NCBI GenBank assembly: GCA_015056245.1
Contig: SVGQ01000009.1
Coordinates: forward strand, 1-43,782
DNA from: Clostridiales bacterium
Lineage (GTDB): Bacteria > Bacillota > Clostridia > Christensenellales > Aristaeellaceae
Direction of reading: 5' to 3'
Length of the DNA stretch: 43,782 bases
The position numbers and the translations under genes were made by a program. Shown here piece by piece: positions 31,964 through 39,141 of the stretch. Position 1 is the stretch's first letter. The number at the start of each line of letters is the position of its first letter. The notes below the pieces were generated by a model. It made no database searches and was not told the DNA's origin. It saw only the letters and a list, made by a program, of their open reading frames with translations.

Positions 31964-32416
31964 ATGAAATACAGGTTTGAATCCATCCCGGAGGGCGAAA
32001 ACGAGGTTATCATCCGCTGCCGGGAGATAACGCCGGAAATCCGGCAACTGCTGACCCATCTGCAATCCTCCGGTCAAAAGCTGATCGGCAGCAAAGACGG
32101 CACCCAAGTGGTGATCCAGCCCCGGGATATCCTCTACATTGAAAGCGTGGATGGCAAAACCTTCGTTTACACTGCAATGGATGTACTACGGGTGGAGTAC
32201 ACCCTCATCCAGCTGGAGGAACGGCTGAACGGGGTGAACTTCTTCCGCTGCTCCAAATCCATGATCCTGAATATCGACAAGGTGACCGCCCTGAAAAGTC
32301 TGGCTTCCAACCGTATCGACGCCACCTTGCAGGGCGGGGAACATATTCTCATCTCCCGTACCTACGCATCCGATTTCCGCAAACGGCTGAAAGGAGGAAC
32401 CCGGCATGATCCATAA
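31964..32416 (+). CDS. LytTR-type DNA-binding regulator
   Basis: 150 residues; ATG 31964 with AGGAGG upstream. Residues 40-145 form a LytTR domain: VVIQPRDILYIESVDGKTFVYT, LIQLEERLNGVNFFRCSKSMILN and ILISRTYASDFRKRL. There is no receiver domain. This is the LytTR regulatory-system type in which the regulator is restrained by a small membrane protein encoded next to it, here the DUF3021-like gene overlapping by 11 bases. It probably activates its own operon. Confidence 0.93.
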   Translation: MKYRFESIPEGENEVIIRCREITPEIRQLLTHLQSSGQKLIGSKDGTQVVIQPRDILYIESVDGKTFVYTAMDVLRVEYTLIQLEERLNGVNFFRCSKSMILNIDKVTALKSLASNRIDATLQGGEHILISRTYASDFRKRLKGGTRHDP

Positions 32417-32879
32417 GCTGTGCCGCCTGATGGAAAAATGGCTCACCATCAAGATCGGTGTGGAGATCCGCTGTTGCCTGAGCTTTTTTCTGATGCTGTT
32501 TTTCTACTGCGTTTACCGGCTTGTGGGGGGCGTGACGGAAGCCAACATCTGGCACATCGCGGAAATGATCCTGATGGCCTATGTTTTTGGCTGGGTGCAG
32601 GCCCTGCTGCGGGCGGACTACGACCAGATGGATCAGCTGGGGCTGAAGGAGTGGGCGGTGCTTATGTTCAGCGGCGCGGTATATGGCTTCACCGCGTGGC
32701 TGGGCCGCTGGTTTGAGGGAAGCTGGCCCATCACCCTGCTGTTTGCCCTGTACATGACCGGCTGCGGGCTTTGTACTGTGCTGATCTGCCACATCAAGCG
32801 TTTCATCGATGCCAAGCTGCTCAACGATGACCTGAAAGCCTTCCAGCAGCGCGCCCAGAATGAAAGCGAGGAAGAATGA
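32406..32879 (+). CDS. DUF3021-like membrane inhibitor of LytTR
   Basis: 157 residues. Four membrane helices (CLSFFLMLFFYCVYRLV, IAEMILMAYVFGWVQALL, WAVLMFSGAVYGFTAWLG, ITLLFALYMTGCGLCTVLI) and a charged C-terminus match DUF3021. In LytTR regulatory systems these proteins hold the regulator inactive at the membrane. The start lies within the end of the LytTR gene, so production is coupled. Confidence 0.88.
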   Translation: MIHKLCRLMEKWLTIKIGVEIRCCLSFFLMLFFYCVYRLVGGVTEANIWHIAEMILMAYVFGWVQALLRADYDQMDQLGLKEWAVLMFSGAVYGFTAWLGRWFEGSWPITLLFALYMTGCGLCTVLICHIKRFIDAKLLNDDLKAFQQRAQNESEEE

Positions 32880-32882
32880 CCC

Positions 32883-33521
32883 ATGAAAAACACCAACATT
32901 TCCGCATGCAAGCGCCTCATCCGCTCCAAACCCATCCCCTGCAGCCTGCAGCAGGGCTTTGTGGAAAATGGCTGGGCTCATCTTCTGCCCGGGGTATACC
33001 AGCGCACAGCGGAACTGTTTGCCGAAAACGCGGCGGCTTCCAAGCAGCTGATCATGCATTACGGGCAGATCCTGCCCACCATCGCCCTCTACGAAGCCGC
33101 CATTCAGGCTGCCGGCAGCCGGGAGGCGGCGCTGGCTTTTCTGGAAAGCTGGGCCTATCGGAAAATGGAGAAAATGCTGCCCATTGCCCGGGGCCTGATG
33201 AAGCTGGGCCTGTACCGGCTGATGCCCTCCCTGTGCAGCCTGATGCTGGACAAACTCTTTGGCAGAGCGGCGGGCTTTGACTACCGGCTGGTGCCGGATG
33301 CGCCCAAATTCGCCGTGGACATGACCCGCTGCCCCTATCTGGACACCTATACCCGCTATGGTTACCCGGAGCTGACCCAGTTTGCCTGCCGGGCCGATGA
33401 CCTGACCTATGGACAGCTGCATCCCAAGCTGGTATGGGGGCGCACCCAGACGCTGGGCATGGGCGGCAGCTGCTGCGAGTTCCGGCTGCATCTGAAGCAA
33501 AACGCAAAAGGAGAAGGCTGA
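32883..33521 (+). CDS. L-2-amino-thiazoline-4-carboxylic acid hydrolase-like protein
   Basis: 212 residues, beginning 3 bases after the DUF3021 gene. The C-terminal half carries the ATC-hydrolase family pattern: MTRCPYLDTYTRYGYPELTQFACRADD split over residues 145-170, then a LVWGRTQTLGMGGSCCEF ending. The known enzyme opens the thiazoline ring on the way to cysteine, but in this family most members are uncharacterised and have varied roles. The Cys residues of CPY, FAC and SCC are conserved. Placement under a LytTR system is interesting and suggests a stress or peptide-related role. Confidence 0.82.
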   Translation: MKNTNISACKRLIRSKPIPCSLQQGFVENGWAHLLPGVYQRTAELFAENAAASKQLIMHYGQILPTIALYEAAIQAAGSREAALAFLESWAYRKMEKMLPIARGLMKLGLYRLMPSLCSLMLDKLFGRAAGFDYRLVPDAPKFAVDMTRCPYLDTYTRYGYPELTQFACRADDLTYGQLHPKLVWGRTQTLGMGGSCCEFRLHLKQNAKGEG

Positions 33522-34219
33522 TGGAAAAGCAAACGAAACACAGCATCTGCACCTGCCTGCTGATCGGTTTGATCGCTTCCATCCTGACGGTGGCTGGCGG
33601 CGAGCTGCCCATTGGCTGGGTGGACTATCCTCCTGTGGAGGGCGACCCCACCGGCATGATGGGCATGATGATCGGCAGCGGCAACCTGTCCCTTGTGCAG
33701 CTGGCCTTGGGGGCGTTGTTCGGAGGCATTTTCATTCCGCTGCAGTATTTCGGTTTTGAAGGCGCGTCCCGGCTGGTGGCGCAGGGCGGATGCGTAAAGG
33801 CGGCGAGGATCATCCACTGGGGTGCGGCAGCCACGGGCTTCTGGGGCGGCATCGTGCATGTGATCTGCGTGGCGCTGATGTTCCTGTGCCGGATGGTGGA
33901 TGTTTCGCAGGGCACCTTGCCACAGCCTCTTTGGGATTTCACCCTGTGGCTGGTGCTGCCCATCAGCGTGGTGTTCATGCCAGTGTACTATGCCATGTGC
34001 ATCGCGCTGTTTGCGGCGGTGGTGCGCGGCAAAACAGCCCTGCCCCAGTGGGCGGCGGTGTTCAATCCCCTTACCGCCACCCTACTGCTGAATGCGCTGC
34101 CCATGATCGTCCCCGGCAGCAAGCTGGTGAACGCATTGGGCATGGCGAATATGGGCATCGGTTCCGTGATCACCTTTGGCGGGCTGCTGGGCTTGCTGGG
34201 AAAAACAAACGAACAGTAA
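33521..34219 (+). CDS. Seven-helix membrane protein (DUF6796-like), function unknown
   Basis: 232 residues. The ATG shares one base with the preceding TGA, so the genes are coupled. About seven hydrophobic helices start at residue 10 (TCLLIGLIASILTVAGGE). WVDYPPVEG and FGGIFIPLQYFGFEG form a conserved-looking region. Size and layout resemble what I recall as DUF6796, from memory only. It is the last gene of the LytTR operon and thus a likely regulated target together with the ATC-hydrolase-like protein. Confidence 0.78.
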   Translation: MEKQTKHSICTCLLIGLIASILTVAGGELPIGWVDYPPVEGDPTGMMGMMIGSGNLSLVQLALGALFGGIFIPLQYFGFEGASRLVAQGGCVKAARIIHWGAAATGFWGGIVHVICVALMFLCRMVDVSQGTLPQPLWDFTLWLVLPISVVFMPVYYAMCIALFAAVVRGKTALPQWAAVFNPLTATLLLNALPMIVPGSKLVNALGMANMGIGSVITFGGLLGLLGKTNEQ

Positions 34220-34221
34220 AG

Positions 34222-34270
34222 AACAACACCACCAGACGAAGCGCATCGCCCGTCTGGTGGTGTTGTTTGG
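34222..34270. terminator. Bidirectional terminator between LytTR operon and GH53 gene
   Basis: A perfect 17-bp stem (34222-34238 with 34251-34267) built on AACAACACCACCAGACG, with T-rich sequence on the right and A-rich on the left, so it can work in both directions. Confidence 0.85.
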
Positions 34271-34302
34271 TATGGCCTTAGGCGGGACGAAACTGCCGCC
34301 CC

Positions 34303-36246
34303 TTACTTCACTGAATTCAGCATGGCATCGTCGATCTTGCCCCAGGCGCCGTTGCCCTCGCCCTGGCACTTGACGTACACGCCTACGACCACCTGCGCGC
34401 CAGCGGGGTGGTCAAACGCGGGGATGATGCCTTCGCTCCAGTTGCCGTAGGAGGTGATGGTCATGGGGGCGGTGCCCACGGTCTGCCCGTCCACCTTCAC
34501 GTAGGCATAGGCTTCATGATTGCCTGCGTCGCCGCCCATGAGGGAGACGGCGAAGCGGAACTTGCCCTCGGGCAGATTGGTGACGGTCTGCTCCAGCGTG
34601 AATTCCACGCTGTTTTGGGCAGCGCTCCAGAAATGCATGTGCTTGCTGCCGGTGAGGGAGTCGGTGGCTTTGTCCTCCACATAGAGTTCGTCGGCGTGGG
34701 CAAGGTCGGTCCATACCCAGCCAGTGCCGCCTTCTTCAAAGCTGTAATCGGTCAGATAGTTATAGTCCACCATGGAAACATCGCAGCGGGCTTCCATGCC
34801 CCCGGCCTGACCGGTGATGGTGTACTGAGCCACGCCGCCGTCCCGCATCTGCTGGCGCATGTCGTCGGTCAGATTCCACTGGACGGGGATCTGCTGGCGG
34901 CTGTCGTCGGTCATGACGGCGTTGATGGTTTCGGGCAGTACCAGCTCTGCGTTCAGGTCGCAGATCAGGGTCACATCCTCCAAGGCATCGGCGACCACGG
35001 GGATTTCGTTGCCCTGCCCCATGAGACGGAACACCTTGAGGGATTCCAGCGGATGACCGGTGGCATCGAACAGGGCCTGATTGTCCACGGCGCAGCCGCC
35101 GTAGTATTTACCGGCATCGTAGGGGTCATAGGGGGCGGCATAGCTGGAGGCCCAGCCGGAACCGTACTGCTCCCAGAGGGCGTGGTTTTCCTCCCAGCTG
35201 TTCTGGCCTACGGAGATCCATGTGCCCTCCCAGTACACCACGCCGATGCCCGCCGGGGTATGGTTGACGATGGCATCGGTAATGGCGCGCAGGTTGTTGG
35301 CCTGTCCTTGCACGGTGTAGGGGTAGTTCTTCACCACGGCGCTGCCGTCGCCGATGGTGTTGCCGGTAAAGTCGGTATCCGCGCCGGTGTAGGCGTAGGA
35401 GGTCTCCATGACCATGACCTTTTTGCCGTAGGTATCGGCAATGGTGGTGAGCAGGGAGGTCAGGTTGTCCAGACTGCCGTGCCAGTAGGGATAATAGGAG
35501 GAGGCAAACACATCATAGTCCACCTGATAGTAGTCCATCTTCTTGGCGTAGGTCAGGTAGCTGTCGCCTTTTTCCGGGTTGGCGAAGTGCAGGGCCACCA
35601 GCGCCTCGGGAAACACCTCCCGGGTGGCTTTGGCGCCGGCCTGCATCAGGTACTGGATGTTGAACCAGATCTTCTCGCCGCACATGAACTGGTTGGTTTC
35701 GTTGCCGATCTGCACCATACCCACATCCACGCCCGCGGCTTTCAGCTGTTCCAGACTTTCTTTGGTGAACTGGTAGACGGCTTCCGTCTTTTGCTCGATC
35801 TCCATGCCCTGCCATGCCTTGGGCACCATCTGCTTACCCGGATCGGCCCAGAAGTCAGAGTAGTGAAAATTGACCAGTAGCTTCATGCCGTATTGAGTAG
35901 CCCGCTGACCGATGGCGATGGCGTTGGCCAGATCGCAGTTGCCGCCGCCGTAGCCATTGCCGTTGGCATCGTAGGGGTCGTTCCAGATGCGTACCCGGAT
36001 GTGGGTAATGCCGTTGTCCGCCAGCACCTTGTATACATCGGTTTCGTTGCCGTCAAAGCCGTAATACTTTACACCGCTTTTTTCCAGCGCAGGCACGCAG
36101 GAGGCATCCATGCCGAAGATGAAATCCTCCGGCAGGTTTTCCACCTTTTTTACATACAGGGAGCTGTCCTCCGCCAAGGCGGCAGGGCAGCAGGCGGCAG
36201 CCAGCAAGATGAAAGCCAGCGCCATGGACAGGGTTTTCAGGAACAT
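34303..36246 (-). CDS. Secreted arabinogalactan endo-beta-1,4-galactanase (GH53) with accessory domains
   Basis: 647 residues. A signal peptide (MFLKTLSMALAFILLAAACCPAALA) is followed by a GH53 catalytic domain (about 35-400): FIFGMDASC, ITHIRVRIWNDPYD, acid/base Glu183 in IGNETNQ and nucleophile Glu281 in VMETSYAYT. A short Big_4-like segment (about 415-490: LPETINAVMTDDSRQQIPVQWN) and a C-terminal beta-sandwich like a carbohydrate-binding module (about 500-645) follow. It cleaves beta-1,4-galactan side chains of pectin outside the cell. It is the third gene of a leftward operon with two membrane proteins and is divergent from amylase and alpha-galactosidase genes. Confidence 0.94.
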   Translation of the reverse strand: MFLKTLSMALAFILLAAACCPAALAEDSSLYVKKVENLPEDFIFGMDASCVPALEKSGVKYYGFDGNETDVYKVLADNGITHIRVRIWNDPYDANGNGYGGGNCDLANAIAIGQRATQYGMKLLVNFHYSDFWADPGKQMVPKAWQGMEIEQKTEAVYQFTKESLEQLKAAGVDVGMVQIGNETNQFMCGEKIWFNIQYLMQAGAKATREVFPEALVALHFANPEKGDSYLTYAKKMDYYQVDYDVFASSYYPYWHGSLDNLTSLLTTIADTYGKKVMVMETSYAYTGADTDFTGNTIGDGSAVVKNYPYTVQGQANNLRAITDAIVNHTPAGIGVVYWEGTWISVGQNSWEENHALWEQYGSGWASSYAAPYDPYDAGKYYGGCAVDNQALFDATGHPLESLKVFRLMGQGNEIPVVADALEDVTLICDLNAELVLPETINAVMTDDSRQQIPVQWNLTDDMRQQMRDGGVAQYTITGQAGGMEARCDVSMVDYNYLTDYSFEEGGTGWVWTDLAHADELYVEDKATDSLTGSKHMHFWSAAQNSVEFTLEQTVTNLPEGKFRFAVSLMGGDAGNHEAYAYVKVDGQTVGTAPMTITSYGNWSEGIIPAFDHPAGAQVVVGVYVKCQGEGNGAWGKIDDAMLNSVK

Positions 36247-36270
36247 AGGGTTGCCTCCTTTGAAGATGGG

Positions 36271-36882
36271 TCAGGGGAGATTCAGAAACGCTTCTGCCAA
36301 CAGGATGGCCCGGTCATCCAGCCCGCCGGGGTTGGCGGTGAGATGCAGGGAAGCCTTGCCCAGCATCAGGTAGTAATCCTCATCGGGCAGGGCAGGGTCC
36401 TGGTAGGGGAGAAAGGCTTGGGCGATGCCAGTGCCCGTGGCGGCATGATAGACGCGGATGCCGTAGGGTACGCCGTCCAGCACAAGCAGGTCGGGGCTGG
36501 TAGCGGGCTGCGCCTCCAGGGATGCCTCCGGCGATCCGGTGGTCAGGCTCTCCGGCAGCGGCGCGAACCAATCCCGGTATTCCTCTACATGGGAAGCCCG
36601 CACAATATACGCATCCGACTGGCGCAGGGGTTCGCTGTCCAGCATGGCATAGGTGAAGGGGTGCACCTTCACCATGGAGATGGTATCATCCAGCAGGGGT
36701 TCTTCCAGCTGCACAGCAAGGCCGGTGCCATCGGTGACAGCGGCATCGATGAACAGGGTCAGCTTGTTTTCCGGTTTGGTGTCGGTGAGGAAGGTGAAGA
36801 TCCAGCCCCAGAGGAACACGCTGACCATGGCCCAGAGGATCATGGCGGGGATCAGGTTCCACAGGCGTTTCATGGGCTTCAT
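36271..36882 (-). CDS. Membrane-anchored protein of unknown function in the glycan locus
   Basis: 203 residues from ATG 36880-36882, with GGAGG seven bases upstream and a four-base overlap with the preceding gene. One N-terminal membrane helix (LIPAMILWAMVSVFLWGWIFTFL) anchors a 165-residue outer domain with LTLFIDAAVTDGTGLAVQLE and SDAYIVRASHVEEYRDWF. These fragments faintly recall type-2 substrate-binding proteins, but the protein is too short for one. I do not recognise the family. It lies directly before the GH53 gene. Confidence 0.78.
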   Translation of the reverse strand: MKPMKRLWNLIPAMILWAMVSVFLWGWIFTFLTDTKPENKLTLFIDAAVTDGTGLAVQLEEPLLDDTISMVKVHPFTYAMLDSEPLRQSDAYIVRASHVEEYRDWFAPLPESLTTGSPEASLEAQPATSPDLLVLDGVPYGIRVYHAATGTGIAQAFLPYQDPALPDEDYYLMLGKASLHLTANPGGLDDRAILLAEAFLNLP

Positions 36883-37361
36883 TCCACCACCTCCAGATGA
36901 GTGATGAACTTTTTCTTTACCGTTACCCGCACGGGAGTTCCCGGGGCGGGCATGCGGGCAGCGAAGCGGGCGTTCAGGTTCAGGGTGAGGGTTTCCGCTT
37001 CGGTTTGCAGGCGGGCTTTGCGCACCACGATGCTGCCGGGGATTTGGAAGCCGTCCTTGCTGACGGTAAGGGTGCCGGTATGGTGTTCCTCCGGTGCGTC
37101 CCATAGGCCTTGGATATGCCCGGCCTCTGCCTTGGCGGGCCGCTGCCCGAAGACGATGAGCAGCATCACCGCCCAGCCGCCCAGAACGGATAAGCCGATG
37201 GTGAGGCCCAGCAGCCGGGAAGCGTTAGCCGTATGCACCTGTGTGCAAAGAAAAATACAGCCTGCCAGAGACAGCGCCGCCACGGCAAAAGAGATCCATT
37301 GGTACCGGTCAGCCCGCTTTTTCAGCTGGCTGGCCCGCTGGGGAGAATACCAGTTGTTCAT
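36879..37361 (-). CDS. Two-helix membrane protein, function unknown
   Basis: 160 residues from ATG 37359-37361 with AAAGGA upstream. The reading frame stays open much further upstream, but that part is the complement of the amylase gene. A basic N-terminus (SPQRASQLKKRADRYQW), two membrane helices (about 22-44 and 52-72) and a soluble beta-rich C-terminal region (TGTLTVSKDGFQIPGSIVV, VRVTVKKKFITHLEVVE) are visible. No family is recognised. It is the first gene of the leftward GH53 operon, with its promoter at 37387-37415. Confidence 0.78.
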   Translation of the reverse strand: MNNWYSPQRASQLKKRADRYQWISFAVAALSLAGCIFLCTQVHTANASRLLGLTIGLSVLGGWAVMLLIVFGQRPAKAEAGHIQGLWDAPEEHHTGTLTVSKDGFQIPGSIVVRKARLQTEAETLTLNLNARFAARMPAPGTPVRVTVKKKFITHLEVVE

Positions 37362-37386
37362 GCTGTCAAATCCTTTCTGTATAAGG

Positions 37387-37415
37387 AGTATAGCATGTTC
37401 TTCCCGCCTTGACAA
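37387..37415 (-). promoter_or_regulatory. Promoter of the GH53 operon, back to back with the amylase promoter
   Basis: Minus strand TTGTCA (37410-37415), 17-bp spacer, TATACT (37387-37392). The same bases give TTGACA (37409-37414) on the plus strand, pointing toward the amylase gene, though its -10 box is weak (GATGAT or ATGATA near 37432). One bound factor could thus control both operons. Confidence 0.6.
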
Positions 37416-37475
37416 GCAGCGTGATTTATGGGATGATACCTTCACAGAGGAAAAACCAAAGAAGGAAGGCTGTCT

Positions 37476-39116
37476 ATGAAACGTTTTGTCTGTCTGCTTC
37501 TGGCGCTTTTGATGGCGGCGGGATGCTGCTTTGCCGAGGAGGACTTTTTCATCAAACGCTATCCCCTGAGCGAAGGGGGCGAGTGCATCGTGGATGATGT
37601 GCCGTTCCTCGCCGGGGCGGCTCCCGATGACAACAACCGGGTGTTTTACGAGATCTTTGTGGGGTCTTTCTCCGACTCCAACGGGGATGGCATCGGGGAT
37701 CTTCAGGGCATTATCAACCGGATGGACTACCTGAACGACGGCGACCCGGCATCCGGTCTGAGCCTTGGAGTGGAGGGTCTGTGGCTGACCCCGATCTTCC
37801 TGTCGCCCTCCTACCATAAATACGATGTGACCGACTATTACACCATCGACCCCCAGTTCGGCACCATGGAGGACTTGCAAGCCCTGATCGATCTGTGCCA
37901 CCAGCGCGGGATGAAGATCATTCTGGATCTGCCCATCAACCACACCGGGCACCAGAGCCGCTGGTTCAAGAACTTCAAGAATGCCCATCTGCTCAACAAT
38001 CCGAATAATCTCTACTACGATTTCTACGACTGGGCCACCGTGGGGGAAACCTTGCCGGCCGGGCGCGTCTACGCGCAGGTGTTCGGCACGGATCTTCTGT
38101 ATGAGGCCAACTTTTCCGACCAGATGCCGGAGCCGGATTTCCACAACGCGGCAGTGCGGCAGGCCATGCTGGATGTGGCGCTGTTCTATCTGGACATGGG
38201 CGTGGACGGCTTCCGCTTCGATGCCGCCAAGTACATCTACATGGGCGACCATGAGGCCAGCGCAGCGTTCTGGGAGTGGTACACCGGGGAACTTCGCAAG
38301 GTGAAGCCGGATGTGTACACGGTTGCCGAGGTGTGGGACGGGGACGGGGTGATCGACCAGTACCTGCCCGCCACCAGCTGCTTCCACTTCGGGGCCAGTC
38401 AGGTGGGCGGCATCATTGCGGAAACCGCCAAGGGCGGCGATGTGAACCGCTTTACCTCCTATATGGAAAGCTACCTGACCAAGGTGGAGAGCATCTCCGA
38501 TGTGGCGCTGCCCACCCTGTTCATCTCCAACCATGATATGGACCGGGCTGCCGGATACCTCACCGCCGCCAGCGGGCATATGAAGGTGGCAGCCAGCCTG
38601 TATCTGCTGATGCCCGGCTCGCCGTTCATTTATTATGGCGAGGAGATCGGCCTTAGGGGCAGCCGGGGCGGCGCCAACACCGATGCCAACCGGCGCATGG
38701 CCATGGTCTGGGGTGATGGAGATACCATCCAGAACCCGGCAGGCACCACCTACGACAAGCAGACTCCCTACAGCGTAAAGGATCTCTATCGCATTGGGGA
38801 CAGCCTGTACAACCATTACAAACAGCTACTCATGATCCGCAAGGCCAACCCGGAGATCGCCCGGGGCCAGTACCATGCGTTGCAGCTCAGCGGCACCAAG
38901 CTGGGCGGCTTCACCTGCACATGGGAAGGCAGCACCGTGGCGGTGTTCCACAACACCACCATCAATGAGGTGACGGTGGATCTGAGCACAGTGACCGATC
39001 TGCCGCTGAATACCATCAGCGGCACGGCGGGCGCTGGCGAAGTCAAACTGGAGGGCTCAGTGCTGACGGTACCGGGCCAGACCAGCGTGGTGCTCAGGCA
39101 GATGCCAGAAACTTGA
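37476..39116 (+). CDS. Lipoprotein alpha-amylase family glycosidase (GH13)
   Basis: 546 residues. The N-terminus MKRFVCLLLALLMAAGCC has a lipobox (LMAAGC), so the enzyme is probably a surface lipoprotein. GH13 motifs are present: DLPINHTG (region I), DGFRFDAAK with nucleophile Asp249, AEVWDGD with acid/base Glu285, and SNHDMDRA with Asp354. The C-terminal all-beta domain is short. It acts on alpha-glucans such as malto-oligosaccharides; exact specificity is unknown. It is followed by an alpha-galactosidase gene after 25 bases. Confidence 0.95.
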   Translation: MKRFVCLLLALLMAAGCCFAEEDFFIKRYPLSEGGECIVDDVPFLAGAAPDDNNRVFYEIFVGSFSDSNGDGIGDLQGIINRMDYLNDGDPASGLSLGVEGLWLTPIFLSPSYHKYDVTDYYTIDPQFGTMEDLQALIDLCHQRGMKIILDLPINHTGHQSRWFKNFKNAHLLNNPNNLYYDFYDWATVGETLPAGRVYAQVFGTDLLYEANFSDQMPEPDFHNAAVRQAMLDVALFYLDMGVDGFRFDAAKYIYMGDHEASAAFWEWYTGELRKVKPDVYTVAEVWDGDGVIDQYLPATSCFHFGASQVGGIIAETAKGGDVNRFTSYMESYLTKVESISDVALPTLFISNHDMDRAAGYLTAASGHMKVAASLYLLMPGSPFIYYGEEIGLRGSRGGANTDANRRMAMVWGDGDTIQNPAGTTYDKQTPYSVKDLYRIGDSLYNHYKQLLMIRKANPEIARGQYHALQLSGTKLGGFTCTWEGSTVAVFHNTTINEVTVDLSTVTDLPLNTISGTAGAGEVKLEGSVLTVPGQTSVVLRQMPET

Positions 39117-39141
39117 TTTCAACCAATCGGAGGTGCTTTTT

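Noticed and set aside
33521-34219. Transporter function for the seven-helix protein
   Set aside because: No transporter signature is visible; only topology supports it, so function is left open.
37362-38816. Long minus-strand open frame continuing upstream of the two-helix protein
   Set aside because: It is the complement of the GH13 amylase gene; the real start has AAAGGA and a promoter at 37387-37415.
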